NCBI GenBank assembly: GCA_021464245.1
Contig: JADCRB010000040.1
Coordinates: forward strand, 3,068,273-3,132,272
Source of the DNA: Carallia brachiata
Lineage: Eukaryota; Streptophyta; Magnoliopsida; Malpighiales; Rhizophoraceae
Direction: 5' to 3'
Length of the DNA: 64,000 nucleotides
Shown: positions 48,480-59,859 of the stretch, piece after piece
How positions within the stretch are numbered: the first letter of the stretch is position 1
Layout: each line of letters begins with the position of its first letter
Translations under genes and position numbers: made by a program
Notes under the pieces: generated by a model
The model's input: the letters and a program-made list of their open reading frames with translations, nothing else
Database searches by the model: none
Told to the model about the DNA's origin: nothing

Positions 48480-50398
48480 ATGGCTCTACAGGCTGCTTCT
48501 TTGGTTTCCTCCACTTTTGTTACCCCTAATGAGGTCTATCACTACCCTTCCATTTGACATGGAATGATTTGTACACAAAACATATTTTCATATTTGGGGT
48601 TGATTACTTATGCAGGGAAAGTCTAATGCTTTCAAGGACTCAAGCTTATTTGGTGTTTCACTCTCAGACCATGTGAAATCTGACTTTAGCTGTTCTGCTT
48701 TGAGGTGCAAGGTAAATTTCCTACACACAAATTCATTCTGTTGAAACTTTCTTAATTAAACAACTTTCTTTTGATCAATATCTTAGATGTTTCATGGAGA
48801 CCACTGACTTCAAGTGTCAGAAAGCTTAGAACTCAATTAATTGCATGTTATATTTTTGTTAGAGAAAGATATTGGTACCATTTCAAAACTTTGCTTGGCA
48901 CTGTTTAGCAGCATATGACCTTCTAGGGGCTGGAACTTAATGAATTTGCTTCGTGATTGTTATGCTTTGCCATAAGCTCAAATCTACTGAGTTTTGTCTT
49001 GCTGTTGAGAATTCTAGTTTGGATTGGAGTTTTAAAAGAAATTGCTTTTATATATTTTAAATGGTTTCTTATTTCACTACAGAGGGAATTCAACAAGAGA
49101 ATTGGGGCAGTGAGAGCCCAGACCTCTGCCACAGCTAGTCCAGCAGTGGACAGGACTGTCCAGGAAGGCAAGAAAACCCTGAGAAAGGGCAGTGTTGTCA
49201 TCACTGGTGCATCTTCTGGATTGGGTCTAGCCACTGCTAAAGCTCTTGCTGAAACTGGGAAATGGGATGTAATTATGGCCTGCAGGGACTTCCTCAAGGC
49301 AGAAAGAGCTGCCAAGTCTGCTGGCATGGCCAAAGAAAACTATACTGTCATGCACTTGGACCTTGCTTCACTTGACAGTGTCCGCCAATTTGTTGACAAC
49401 TTCAGGCGATCAGCGAGCCCCCTTGATGTCCTTGTCTGCAATGCTGCTGTTTACCTGCCAACTGCAAAGGAGCCTACGTACACTGCTGAAGGATTTGAAC
49501 TTAGTGTTGGAACCAACCATCTTGGTCATTTCCTCCTTTCAAGGTTGTTGCTTGAGGACTTGAAGAAGTCTGATTACCCATCAAAGCGACTCATTATTGT
49601 CGGTTCAATTACAGGTATAACATATTTGAGTGGCAGGCACACAACTTCTTCACTAAGAATCTGTGAATTGTGATAATTGGACAGCTATGCTTTTTTTCTC
49701 TTATGGGAAATGCAATGAAAGGTCAAATTTGAGTTGTACCTACATGGTATTTATTTAGCTGAACATTGTGGTTATATGTGAATTATTAAGGAAACACAAA
49801 CACATTGGCCGGAAATGTTCCTCCAAAGGCCAATCTAGGGGACATGAGGGGACTTGCAGGGGGCTTGAATGGGCTAAACAGCTCACCCATGATCGATGGT
49901 GGAGAATTCGACGGTGCCAAGGCCTACAAGGACAGCAAAGTCTGTAACATGCTCACTATGCAAGAGTTCCATAGGCGTTACCATGAGGAGACAGGCATCA
50001 CATTCGCTTCCCTTTACCCGGGCTGCATTGCCACAACGGGCTTGTTCAGGGAGCACATTCCCTTGTTCAGGCTCCTGTTCCCTCCATTCCAAAAGTACAT
50101 CACCAAGGGCTTTGTCTCTGAGGAGGAAGCCGGAAAAAGACTTGCTCAGGTGAACAACAGCAAAAATCCCAAGTTAAAAGCACTTGTTCTGGCATAAATG
50201 TTGCTTATCATGCGGTAACATTGTGTGTTTTTTTCGGTTTAGGTCGTCAGTGATCCAAGCTTGACAAAGTCAGGTGTTTATTGGAGCTGGAACAAAGACT
50301 CGGCTTCCTTTGAGAACCAGCTGTCTCATGAAGCTAGTGATCCAGAGAAGGCTCGTAAAGTATGGGAGCTCAGTGAGAAACTTGTTGGCTCGGCATAA
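48480..50398 (+). CDS. POR: Light-dependent NADPH:protochlorophyllide oxidoreductase
   Basis: Five exons, 48480-48533, 48616-48711, 49083-49614, 49791-50149 and 50243-50398, join in phase to 398 residues, the usual POR length. The enzyme reduces protochlorophyllide to chlorophyllide in light in plastids. Residues 1 to about 60 are Ser/Thr-rich without acidic clusters and fit a chloroplast transit peptide ([11 protein letters not shown]). The short-chain dehydrogenase fold is shown by the NADPH motif TGASSGLG (91-98), [16 protein letters not shown] and the catalytic YKDSK (Tyr273, Lys277). The C-terminal segment [15 protein letters not shown] is POR-specific. Whether it is a PORA-, PORB- or PORC-type isoform cannot be decided from sequence reading alone. 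Confidence 0.97.
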
Positions 50399-51462
50399 CT
50401 TTTGGAGCTGAACTAATCCTTCCCATTGGAAAGGGTTGATGTTAGTGTGGAACTTGGGCCCTTCTCTGAGTGTGGAGTATGGGTTCATATCAGGTTCTTT
50501 TGCAAACAATTTTCTCTTGTAGAGAGGTAGATGATGACTTGCGTCAATTGACAATAAAAATCACTTGCTCTTGCTGCAAAAGTGCAAATTACTTTTTCAC
50601 TCCAGTGCCATTTCATTGAAAGGAAGAATAATTGAAAGATTCTTATGCACCAAAAAAAAAAAAAAAGAATAATGGAAAGATTTCTTTTTTTTTTTTGGTT
50701 TTTGGTTTTGTTTTTTTTTGAGTTCGTATGATCCAAGTTATAAAAAAAAAAACAAATTGCTCGAAAGAAATAAGAACAATTGTCGAATCTATAAAATTTA
50801 AAAACAATAAGACCAATAACACTTATAATAATAAATAATATTTTTTTATTTTATATTGTAAAAATTATTAATTATATTATAAAAATTATTAATGTTATTA
50901 TATTTAACACATTAATCGACACATCAAAATAGCGCATATATTGGTGTTCTTATTAATTTATTTAAGAACCAACACTTGAACTTTACGAATTTTATTATTA
51001 CATTGATGATAAACTTCATTAGACTTCATAAATAATAATATCTAACTTCATTAAATATATTTAAATCACTCATCAAAAATTGTGTCTCGGCTAATGATAG
51101 ATCAGTGCAATAATGTTGTGAGTGAAATTTAAAAAAATGTAAAAATTGATGATACAAGAATGACGCAAAAAGAGGATAAAAAAAGGGAAAGAAAAGGAAA
51201 TATGCTAACTCATATTTTGATGTCAGGAAATTAATAGATAAAAATCTACCATTTATTTCGCAGGGAGGGGCACATATGGAATACATAATATATTCAACAA
51301 CATATATCAACTCATTTATTTATTTATTTTTTATTTAATATATTTTTTATTATTCAACTATTTATATCATTATATGTCTACTACGTTTCTTTCATACTCG
51401 TCAAAAAACTTTATTCTAATATATATAGAGAAATAGATTGATAAATGTAAATAGATATAGAT

Positions 51463-51506
<44 letters not shown>

Positions 51507-52560
51507 CATGATATACCGCCAACTGAAGCCACATCTTCCTCCCAATAAAACAATTTGACGTTACTTTAATTACGTGTAACATACCCAACAGTGTTTTAAT
51601 GCGGACATATCTCTAATTTCGAATTGCTAAATACATAGAGGTGGCGCACAACTTGTCTTCGTATGCGATATACACGTATGTTTATCGTTGATATGACGCT
51701 ATAAATTGACGTGTTTGAAAGATATTCATATTTTTTTTTTATTTTCAGTTAATTGACTTTAACTGATATTTAGAATTGAGACTTGAGTTTCATAGATGAT
51801 TTTACTGTTTATTGGTAGACATTCATATTTTCTTGGTACATTAAAGTTAATGTTTATATTTTGTGAGATATAGCATATTATTATTAAAAAAAAAGCAACT
51901 TGACAAAACATGCGGCTAATAGGAAAATTAGTTTGAGAGAACATCCAGCATGGCAATATCTGACAGTTTGTAAAGTCCACAAAAGCTCAATGTTTTCTAT
52001 TTGAATGACAATGAAACGTAATCGAGTACGGCATATCCTTGCGGAGGATATTTAGTCGGGCTCCATTGGTCAAACAAATATTTTTTATTGTGTCTATATA
52101 AATTTTTTTTTATATAATTAAAAGTATTTTTTGTGTAATTAAGAATAAAAAATATGCAACAAAAAAATAGTAATATTTTTTATATCACTTTTTATCATTA
52201 TGGTTGCACAAAATACCCTTATAGTTGCACAAAAAAAATTACATGTGAAGACAATAAAAAAAATTTATTTAGTCATAAACTTTTTCCCTATTTAATCTCT
52301 TACATGAAAGGAAGCCCAATTTCTATTGGTTGAGATTACCAGCACATCATATGTGAGGGGAACTATTACTAAGATTATTTTTGCTTTGGGTGGCTAATAA
52401 GTTTTTCTTTTTGCTTGTATTGTTTGGGTTTTTTTTTATATTTTTTTTGACATAAAAAAAACTTAACCCAAATGTATAAATTTTAAGAAGTATTTTGTAA
52501 CGTGAAAATCTATCATTCTCCGAAAAAGAGCCAAATCGATTAGCTAAAGCTTCTACAGTC
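50399..52560. other. Intergenic DNA downstream of POR
   Basis: This holds the POR 3' untranslated region (to about 50580), then AT-rich DNA with poly-A/T runs and a long TA microsatellite (about 51468-51500). No gene is recognised; the short open frames are low-complexity. Confidence 0.6.
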
Positions 52561-52613
52561 TTTTTTTTTTTTTTTTTTACAAAGATTTCTATTGACAAAT
52601 CATAAGCACGGAT

Positions 52614-52973
52614 TCAGAAGGGGACCCAAAAATCGTTAACCTTTGACGGCTGGTCATCAACAGAGATTTCCGTCACAATAAAAACTTGTTTATCAGAGCT
52701 CCAAGGGCCATGATCCAAAACATAATTCTTATCCCTCAACCCAGAAAAATGGAAGTTAAACAGATTTTTATCAATCTCTTTAGCTTCAAAAGCCTTCAAT
52801 GGTTTCCAAACATCGCTTACAGTTTTAAGGAGAGCACGAGAGTTAATACATTTTTCAGTCCAAAGACTACCGATGAGATGAAACCCTTTTGACTTGTTTG
52901 AACATAGATCATTTTCATTTGGTACTAAATCAACAATCGTTTCCTCCATAAGAACAAGTAGTGAAGAAAACAC
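52614..52973 (-). pseudogene. LINE ORF1 N-terminal fragment (DUF4283)
   Basis: A 119-residue minus-strand frame reads NKSKGFHLIGSLWTEKCINS, then LKTVSDVWKPL, then LFNFHFSGLRD and LDHGPWSSDKQVFIV. This is the DUF4283 domain of plant LINE ORF1 proteins (nucleic-acid binding, gag-like). It stops at DFWVPF where the family would continue with another 50 residues before the zinc knuckle. Confidence 0.82.
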
Positions 52974-53084
52974 TCAAGAGAAAAGGAGGAGAACTCTAAA
53001 GCGTGCTAGAGAAAACAGCTCACATACCGAAGAGAGGGAAAATCTGCGTAGGCAGAGAAATTGTTTCTTTTTTGGAGGTGGATG

Positions 53085-53917
53085 AAGAGTGCATTGGCCA
53101 GTGAGGGCGTTTCTTATGCTTTCGAGCAACGGTGGATGTTCGGAATCCACTACTCAAGGGCACCAAAGCGAAACAACCAAATGGCAATGTGTTGTGGATT
53201 AATTTTTGTTATGAACGTTAGCCGAATTTTTGTTACTTTTGTGGATCTATAGGCCGTCTTAACAAAGATTGTGAGTTGTTAGCAGATTCATCTAAAGGCT
53301 CTCCCCATCCTGGACCTACACTCATCTATGGAGAAGATTTACGAGCTTCCCCTATGCAGAGGGAGAGCGTAAAAAATGACCCAGGAATTAGAAGTTTGTC
53401 ATGTCTCGTTGAGTTCTACAGATGGACAAGGTGATTTTGAGACAGTGGTCGGGAGCAGTAAAACGACGTCGCCAGAGCACCGTCCGGTGGCTCGTCGCAC
53501 TAATTACGATCCAGTTACAATACAGAATTTGGAGGAGGAAATCGTGGCCATGATGATGTTGAATGTTCATAAGCTTTAGATCAAGGAGAAACTTGTGCAA
53601 TTCTCGACAAATCAAGAAATTCAAATTCCGAGAATGTCTCTAGAAGATCAAACAACTGCCATTCTAAATTCTCTAGAGGTGCGGACTCAGCATAATATGC
53701 AAGGGGCCCACTCTCAAGTGCTGATCTGTCATTCACAAAGTCATTGTAGTAGAGATACAACTTATCATGGCGTGGATCACGTTTCTCCGAATATTGAAAA
53801 CACGACAGCGAGCAGTGACGAGCAATCCTTATCTAGATTGGCACCTCCAATTGCAACTTCGGGGAAACATTATTGTTGGGGCCAATTTTCAAACCCCCAC
53901 ATCAGCTTGCAATATAA
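53085..53917 (+). pseudogene. LINE ORF1 middle with zinc knuckle
   Basis: A plus-strand frame gives ATVDVRNPLLKGTKAKQ, LWINFCYER, a stop, and PNFCYFCGSIGRLNKDC, the CCHC knuckle that follows DUF4283. The rest, to 53917, is a low-similarity Ser/Thr-rich tail broken by frame changes. It lies on the opposite strand to the N-terminal fragment at 52614-52973. Confidence 0.75.
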
Positions 53918-53925
53918 CCCAAACT

Positions 53926-54531
53926 CATGGTATTGAAAATCGGACCGGACCGGTCGGTTCAACCAGAAAAATCGAGAACCGGTCTTAGGTCCGGTCCGGT
54001 TCAAGTCCAAAAATGGAATTTGGACCAAACCGAAAAAAATCGGTCAAGAACCGGAAAAACCGGTCAAGAACCGGGAAAACTGGGAAAACTGGGACCGGTT
54101 GAACCGGGTGAACCGGTTCAATTTAAATTAAAAAATTTTAAATTATAATTTAACTCAAAACTTTATCTAAATTATAATTAAAACTCTAATTTTAACTAAA
54201 AATTCTAATTTAATCCTCAATTGATTAAAATTTTCAATTTAATCTTTAAATTTTAAAAATTAACATTTAATCACTATTTATAAATATTATTTTTTAAATT
54301 AATTTTTATAAATTATATTTTATTAAATATACTAATTGTAATATCTTTAATGTATGTAAATATTAGTATAATTCTTAAAATACACTTTATTTTAAATATT
54401 TATTATCATTCTTATATAATATAACATTTTATATAATTATATAAACTATATAAAAATTTAATTTTTATATATTTAATATTAAAACCTCTCAATTTTCCGG
54501 TTCAATGACCGGTTCGATTCTGAGAACCTTG
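53926..54531. mobile_element. Non-autonomous hAT element, family A copy 4
   Basis: CCCAAACT flanks the element on both sides (53918-53925 and 54532-54539), a perfect 8-base target duplication. The ends CATGGTATTGAAAATCGGACCGG and, inverted, CAAGGTTCTCAGAATCGAACCGG form clear inverted repeats of hAT type (CAnGG start). Subterminal CCGGTT and ACCGG words are dense at 53940-54120. The interior is AT-rich. This copy fixes the boundaries and superfamily of the family. It is inserted in LINE sequence. Confidence 0.9.
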
Positions 54532-54539
54532 CCCAAACT

Positions 54540-55356
54540 AGGACCTCATTGTTGCCTTCTAAGCTGACTTGTGCTATTGATGGTATCTTTATGGGTGCAG
54601 GTTCTCTAGGACATATTAACAAGAGGGTCAAGTCTAAGAAATCTCCATGTGGCGAGAAGGGAGTCGGACTGAAGAATACGAATTATTTGTCTGGTGGATA
54701 CTCTTGGGTCCCAGCAAAACGTAGTCCATCTAGTGCTGCCCTGACCCTAGCCCAGAATTCTCCTAATCAAAGGGTGCTCGGCACAAATTTTTCTCCAACA
54801 AAATGTCCACACAATTCTATTGGTAGACGAACAAGAAAGAAAAAGGTGGCTGCTTTTGGCCATTATGCTAAGCTTCTTGGCAAAAGGAAATTGCAGTAGT
54901 CTATACAGGCGAATTTAGATGCTCTTGAGCGGTAGGCTTCACAAAGAATTAGCGCGGGAGGGTTGGAATCTATGCAATCAGGCTCCCTTAAGTTTTTATC
55001 ACCAGATGTTTTAGAATGTGTAGCTGGTACTCTCGTCAAATTGCTGACACCATCAGCTCATCACATTGATGTCCTTATAGAGGATAATTCTGTTAATACA
55101 TAATGGAGATTTACAGGAATATATGGATGGCTTGAGGAGAGTGAAAAGACATTAACATGGGATCTAATTCATAGTGCAATGCAAGAAGCCATGGTTATGT
55201 GGTGGTGATTTTAATGAGATTCTTTACTCCACTGAAAAGCAAGGAATACGGCCCCAATCACTCAAATGTATGAATGATTTCCATGATGCAGTGTTTGCTT
55301 GTAATTTTGTCCACATGGAGGTTAGTGGTCCTTATTTCATTTAGACCAATGGTAGG
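54540..55356 (+). pseudogene. LINE ORF1 end and endonuclease domain start
   Basis: 54549-54899 is a basic Ser/Pro/Lys-rich tail of ORF1-like character. Further on, in changing frames, WRFTGIYGW, TWDLIHSAMQ, CGGDFNEIL (about 55195-55221), and VSGPYFI are seen: the endonuclease/exonuclease/phosphatase domain of LINE ORF2. CGGDFNEIL is its conserved Asp-Phe-Asn motif. It is cut off by the copia LTR at 55357, and no RT follows. Confidence 0.82.
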
Positions 55357-55835
55357 TGAAGAATGCACACGATTTAAGTTTGAATTAAGAAGAGAAACAG
55401 AAACTTTTTTCTATAGGAGGCAAAACTAGTAAATTTTTTGAAAGGAGAATGCTCTGCAATCTCTTCATTGATCTTCATGTCTTACATATATACATCAAAG
55501 TACAGAATACATCATTACATAGGCTGTGATGAGCCTCCAAAATGCACTAAAACAACTAGAAGTTACTAAAAAAAGGAACTACAGCTTCTTGACACTTTTT
55601 CTGCACACCCAAAAAGCTACTTTTTCTGGAGGTCCACTGACCTAGATGAAAGTGCCAAGGTAACTAAACTATGCAGCCATCTAGCTTAGTTACAAACATA
55701 GCATAAAAACACAACTAAAACATCATTAAACACATGTCTTCAAGCTTCAACTCCAAGTAATTTGGACAGTAACAAAAAAGGGATCTTTGCAGCTTCAATG
55801 TGACCTGAACAACAAGGAAGCTAGGTTCATCAACA
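55357..55835 (-). repeat. Ty1/copia LTR (3' end of a minus-strand element)
   Basis: Read on the minus strand the block starts TGTTGATGAACC, just after the end of the copia coding region and a purine-rich word (AATCTAAGGATGAG), and ends CGTGTGCATTCTTCA, giving TG...CA termini and about 479 bases. It lies directly against LINE endonuclease sequence, so it marks the insertion point. The partner 5' LTR is not in the window. Confidence 0.72.
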
Positions 55836-55849
55836 CTCATCCTTAGATT

Positions 55850-56600
55850 CCTTGTTGTTCATGCCCATCTGCTTTTTAAAAATTGAAACTTCCCTTTGTT
55901 CAAGGGCTTAGTGAGTATATCTGCAAGCTGCTCTTCTATATTACAATGTACCAGCTTTACTTCTCCTTCTTGTTGAATCTCTCTAATAAAATGATATTTT
56001 ATCTTGAAATGCTTTGTCCTGCTATGGAACACAGGGTTTTTTGAAATGGCAATTGCAGATTGATTGTTAACCTTGATCTTTGTAGCTTCCATTTGCACTT
56101 GACTCAAATCCTCAAGTATTTTCCTCACCCAAATGGCATGGTTCACTGCAGTAGCAGCAGCAATGTATAATACTTCTGCAGTGGACTGTGTAATTACACC
56201 TTGTTTCTTAGAGCTCCATGTGAATACACCTGAACCCAAAGAGAAGAGATATCTAGAGGTACTTCTCATATCATCATTGCTTCCAGCCCAATCACTATCT
56301 AAGAAATCAGACAACTTGATCTCATTCTGTCTCTTAAACCAAACTCCAAGTTCAAGTGTTCCCTTAACATATTTGAGAACCCTCTTGGCTGCATTGTAGT
56401 GACTTTCACTTGGAGCTTGCATATACCTTGACAAAAGGCTTGTTGCATACATAGTATCAGGTCTAGTTGCTGTCAGGTACAGTAGACCTCCTATCAAACT
56501 TCTATAGTTGGTACAGTCAACCTTCTTTGACCCATCCTCTTTACATAGCTTCTCTCCAGGATCACAGGTGTTGAGACTGCTTTGCTATCTAACATGTTAT
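55850..56600 (-). pseudogene. Ty1/copia RT end and RNase H, 5' truncated
   Basis: The minus-strand frame 55859-56497 encodes LIGGLLYLTATRPD, LLSRYMQAPS, VLKYVKGT, then the RNase H motif DSDWAGSNDDMRSTSRY, TQSTAEVLYIAAA, FHSRTKHFKIKYHFIRE and the terminal ILTKPL. Upstream, a further stretch (to about 56600) with PGEKLCKEDG lies in another frame. It is long enough to be quite recent, but RT, integrase and gag are missing. Confidence 0.93.
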
Positions 56601-57496
56601 GCCTATTCGAAAATTAAGCCTCACATTACTGTAGATTTCCCTTCCAATTTCCATTCCAATACAAGTCTAATCCTAATTGATCCAATATTCAAGTGTTCTT
56701 CGTGATTCTCGAGGTGAGTAATACAATTGTATTTTAACGTTTGCTTTTGCCCAAAGAAATTTTCAATGACCAAGTTGGCGCCAACAAGTGCAGTAATTAG
56801 GGGGAAATTTTTTATTTTTGCCGCTTCATAGCAGCAACAGTGGCGGTGCATTTCCCGCCCTCAGGCTTGGCTTCCCCTTCCTTTCTAAGGTCCCGTTGTT
56901 GCTTTATGATTAAAATATTTAAACTTCGTCACCCCATTGTTGCGACCCGTCCATTTACATTTTCGCACGGAGTGCTAATATATATTTTGAATATTATTAT
57001 TTTAGACAGTATTTTAATTAAAAATAAAAAATATATATTTTTAAATAAAATTAATAATTTTTTAATATAAAAATAATAAATATTTTAAAAATTATTATTA
57101 TTATTTTAAAAATATTAATTTTAACTTTAATTAAAATATTATCGGAAATACTAATAATCGAAACACTAATTTTTTTTCTTTTATATACAATTCAAGAAAA
57201 AAAATTATATTTTTGAAAGAAGAAATATCTGAAAATACTGTCCAAATATAACTTATCGAATTTAATATATAATTAATTGAATTATAAGTGTAATTAATTA
57301 TAAAAAAAATTTATTTTTAAATCTAACCAAATATATTTAAACAGTATTTCAAAAATATATATATATATATATATTTTTTTTTTTTTTGGGAAAAGTAAGA
57401 GTACTTACAATTCAATGCCAGGTAGCCACTTCGTCTTCCACAGTTCGCCTCCACAGAAAAAAGCCAAAACAGTGCATTAACTTTTTAATTTAATCA
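56601..57496. other. AT-rich intergenic DNA
   Basis: No gene is recognised. 56980-57370 is A/T-rich low-complexity with a TA repeat near 57357-57374. Confidence 0.55.
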
Positions 57497-57748
57497 ATGG
57501 CTACTCCTCCAGCGGTGACAAAGATGTTAAGCAAAAACGGCACGTCTTCTCCTCTTTGCCTCTTTTTCTGTGGCTCTTCGCTTTTCGATCTTGAGGATCT
57601 TGATATCGATTTTTCTGATGGAGTAGACACCCAGAAAATTTCCGATCTTGAGGATCCTGATATGGATTTTTCTGTTGAGGGTGATGATGATGGAGATGAT
57701 AATGATGATGATTGGGATGATGATGATGATGATGATGATGATAGATGA
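57497..57748 (+). CDS. Small acidic hypothetical protein
   Basis: An open frame of 83 codons, MATPPAVTKML at the start, then two similar blocks DLEDLDIDFSDGVD and DLEDPDMDFSVEGD, then a pure Asp/Asp-Asn tail coded by a GAT repeat (57675-57745). No family is recognised. The unspliced size, internal duplication and microsatellite origin of its C-terminus make it uncertain that it is a real gene; it may be part of a first exon. Confidence 0.3.
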   Translation: MATPPAVTKMLSKNGTSSPLCLFFCGSSLFDLEDLDIDFSDGVDTQKISDLEDPDMDFSVEGDDDGDDNDDDWDDDDDDDDDR

Positions 57749-57782
57749 TGATGATGATGAGGAAGAGGATGAAGATGATGAT

Positions 57783-59126
57783 TGATGCAAGCTCCATGTG
57801 ATCGTGTCCTAGGTGCCAAGATCAGGATTTAATTGGTCTTTTGTCAGCTAGTTAGTTAATAAGTTAGTGGGTCTTAGCAGGCGGTCTCCATTTTTCCTGT
57901 ATTCCTGTTGTTTTGGCTGGTGGAATCATGCCCGCGTTCTTTGTTTCCTAGTTGCAATGAAGCCTATTTACAGGCTGGTAGATGATGAAATAAAGGGCAC
58001 CAATTATCATCCCATTATTCTTTTTATAGCTTCACTGCAACATTCAGCTTTTCCTTGTTCAAATTTTCACCATAGCTCGCAGGTTCCACTCGAATTCGGG
58101 GCCGAGGCCATAGATCCAACCAACACCGTAACAATTATCCCACAAAAAATATTGGGAAGAGGAAATGAATTAATTTCTGTTTTTCTTTTCTCCATTTATT
58201 TTGAATATTTGATGATGATTTTGTCTTTATTTATCACTGATGATGATGAAATGGCATTGATGTACCTGTAATGAGATTGATTATCATCATCGTTTTCATT
58301 TTCAAGTAAAATTGTTCCTGGTGATTTTTGTTTTTGGTCTCCTTCTTGTTGGCTGCATCGCCAATCCGGTGCTATTGCTTACTGAGATGTCTAGTGCAAG
58401 CCATCCATCTCTTCTGCCTGCTCTTTCTTTCCAATTGGTTGATCGGTTATCCAGTTTAATTGGCTTGCAACTTAACATTATCGGCTGAATCCCCTCTTCA
58501 GTTCATTTTTTAATCTTTCTGTGATAAGTTACAGTTTTAGGTTGAGTGAGGGTATTGCTTTATGTGAGCGATAACCAATTGCAGGGTCCAATGCCTAGAT
58601 CATTAGCTAACTGCACGATGCTGAGCTGCTTTTGATGTCACTAAAAATCACCTTGCTGACACCTTCCCCTTTTGGTTAGGAACTCTCCCAGTGCTTCAGA
58701 TCATCATTCTGCGGCCCAAACAATTTTTTTGGTGGACTGGAGGGTCCTGTGTACGGATTTCTCCTGGATCATACACTGGTTTGAGGTCCGGTCTAATTTT
58801 ACCTTTTTACCCAAAAGATTTGAGAACTTTTGCTTGCCGCTAACAAACATAATAAAATCAATCCAAAATTACTATGAATTGAATCGCGGAGTGGAGAGAA
58901 TGATTCAGGGATCGACTCTATGTTTGTGGTGTTAAGTAATGCTTTATCAACTTTGCTTTTTTTTCTTTCCACAAATTTCATGAAACGATTTTCAGTAAGA
59001 CTATCACGAACCGACCAGCACACGGAAAGAACATTCGACATTACAAAATCCCTCCATCACCCAGCGCCTGAACGGAGAATTCGGATATAAATGAGGCAAA
59101 ACGCAACATTAAAAAGGGAGAAACCC
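57783..59126. other. Intergenic region between the acidic frame and MRPL11
   Basis: No protein family is recognised. A 134-codon open frame at 57867-58271 has no detectable similarity. The last 100 bases or so are probably the 3' untranslated region of the minus-strand gene that follows. Confidence 0.45.
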
Positions 59127-59594
59127 CTATTCCAAATCCTTGACAACCTTGATCCCCATGGAATTGGCTGTCCCAATAATAGAGTTACAGATAGACTCAA
59201 GCGACATGTACTGACAGAAGGGATCGGATTGCTTCAACTTGGCTATCTCGTATACATGCTTCAGGGTCACGCTCGATGCCGCCACGTGGCCCGGGCGGCC
59301 GCTTCCGGACTCGATTCCTGCCGCTTTCTTCAAGTACCAGGTGACGGACGGCGACTTCACAGTGAATTCGAAGGTGCTGTCTTTGAAAGCCGTTATGGTG
59401 ACGGCCATGGGTGTGTCGGGCTTGTACTTCTGGGTGCGCGCGTTGAAATCCTTGCAGAAGGCCATCAGGTTTAGACGGTACTGCCCAAGCGCCGGACCTA
59501 CTGGAGGCGCTGGCCAGGCACCGCCCGCTGGGACGGTCAAACGGATAGTCGCCGCCACGGGTCGCCGGGTTAGGATCTCTTTCGGAGTTGCCAT
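59127..59594 (-). CDS. MRPL11: Mitochondrial ribosomal protein L11
   Basis: An uninterrupted 155-residue frame. The N-terminal part has TIRLTVPAGGAWPAPPVGPALGQ, the conserved L11 N-domain start that contacts 23S rRNA and the factor-binding region. Then LMAFCKDFNART, TFEFTVKSPSV, and the RNA-binding C-domain with GHVAASSVTLKHVYEIAKLK and IIGTANSMGI. Length and lack of a long presequence fit plant mitochondrial L11 encoded in the nucleus. It acts in the large subunit of the mitochondrial ribosome. The coding region has no intron, and the GC content is much higher than the surroundings. Confidence 0.94.
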   Translation of the reverse strand: MATPKEILTRRPVAATIRLTVPAGGAWPAPPVGPALGQYRLNLMAFCKDFNARTQKYKPDTPMAVTITAFKDSTFEFTVKSPSVTWYLKKAAGIESGSGRPGHVAASSVTLKHVYEIAKLKQSDPFCQYMSLESICNSIIGTANSMGIKVVKDLE

Positions 59595-59859
59595 TTGCTA
59601 TGGGGCGCTCTGTTTCACAATGGCAAAGTTGGGTTGGGGAAATTATGAAATGAGACTTAAGTGAAAGGAAAATGCCAACGATCTTCATCGGACTAAGAGA
59701 GAAACATACCTGAAAACGCCGGAATGATATAATTTAAAATATTTTATAACATAATTTTTAAAATATTTATTATTATTTTATATATTTTTATAGTATTTTT
59801 TTTCTTTTTTTTTCAATTTAAATTTATTTTATTATAAAAACTTCTTTTAGTCATCTCTC

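Larger units (their letters stand above)
52561..55356. mobile_element. LINE in inverted pieces, later interrupted
   Basis: The left part (52561-53080) carries LINE ORF1 sequence on the minus strand, and the right part (53085-55356) carries the following ORF1 and ORF2 sequence on the plus strand. The minus part ends at its DUF4283 middle, and the plus part begins a little further along the same domain. This is the geometry of 5' inversion by twin priming, with a small internal loss. However, a T run at 52561-52579 could instead be the poly-A tail of a separate minus-strand LINE. The right part is interrupted by a hAT element (53926-54531) and ends at a copia LTR (55357). Confidence 0.7.

Noticed and set aside
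57867..58271. 134-codon open frame
   Set aside because: No recognised domain or homologue, and the composition is typical of non-coding AT-rich plant DNA.
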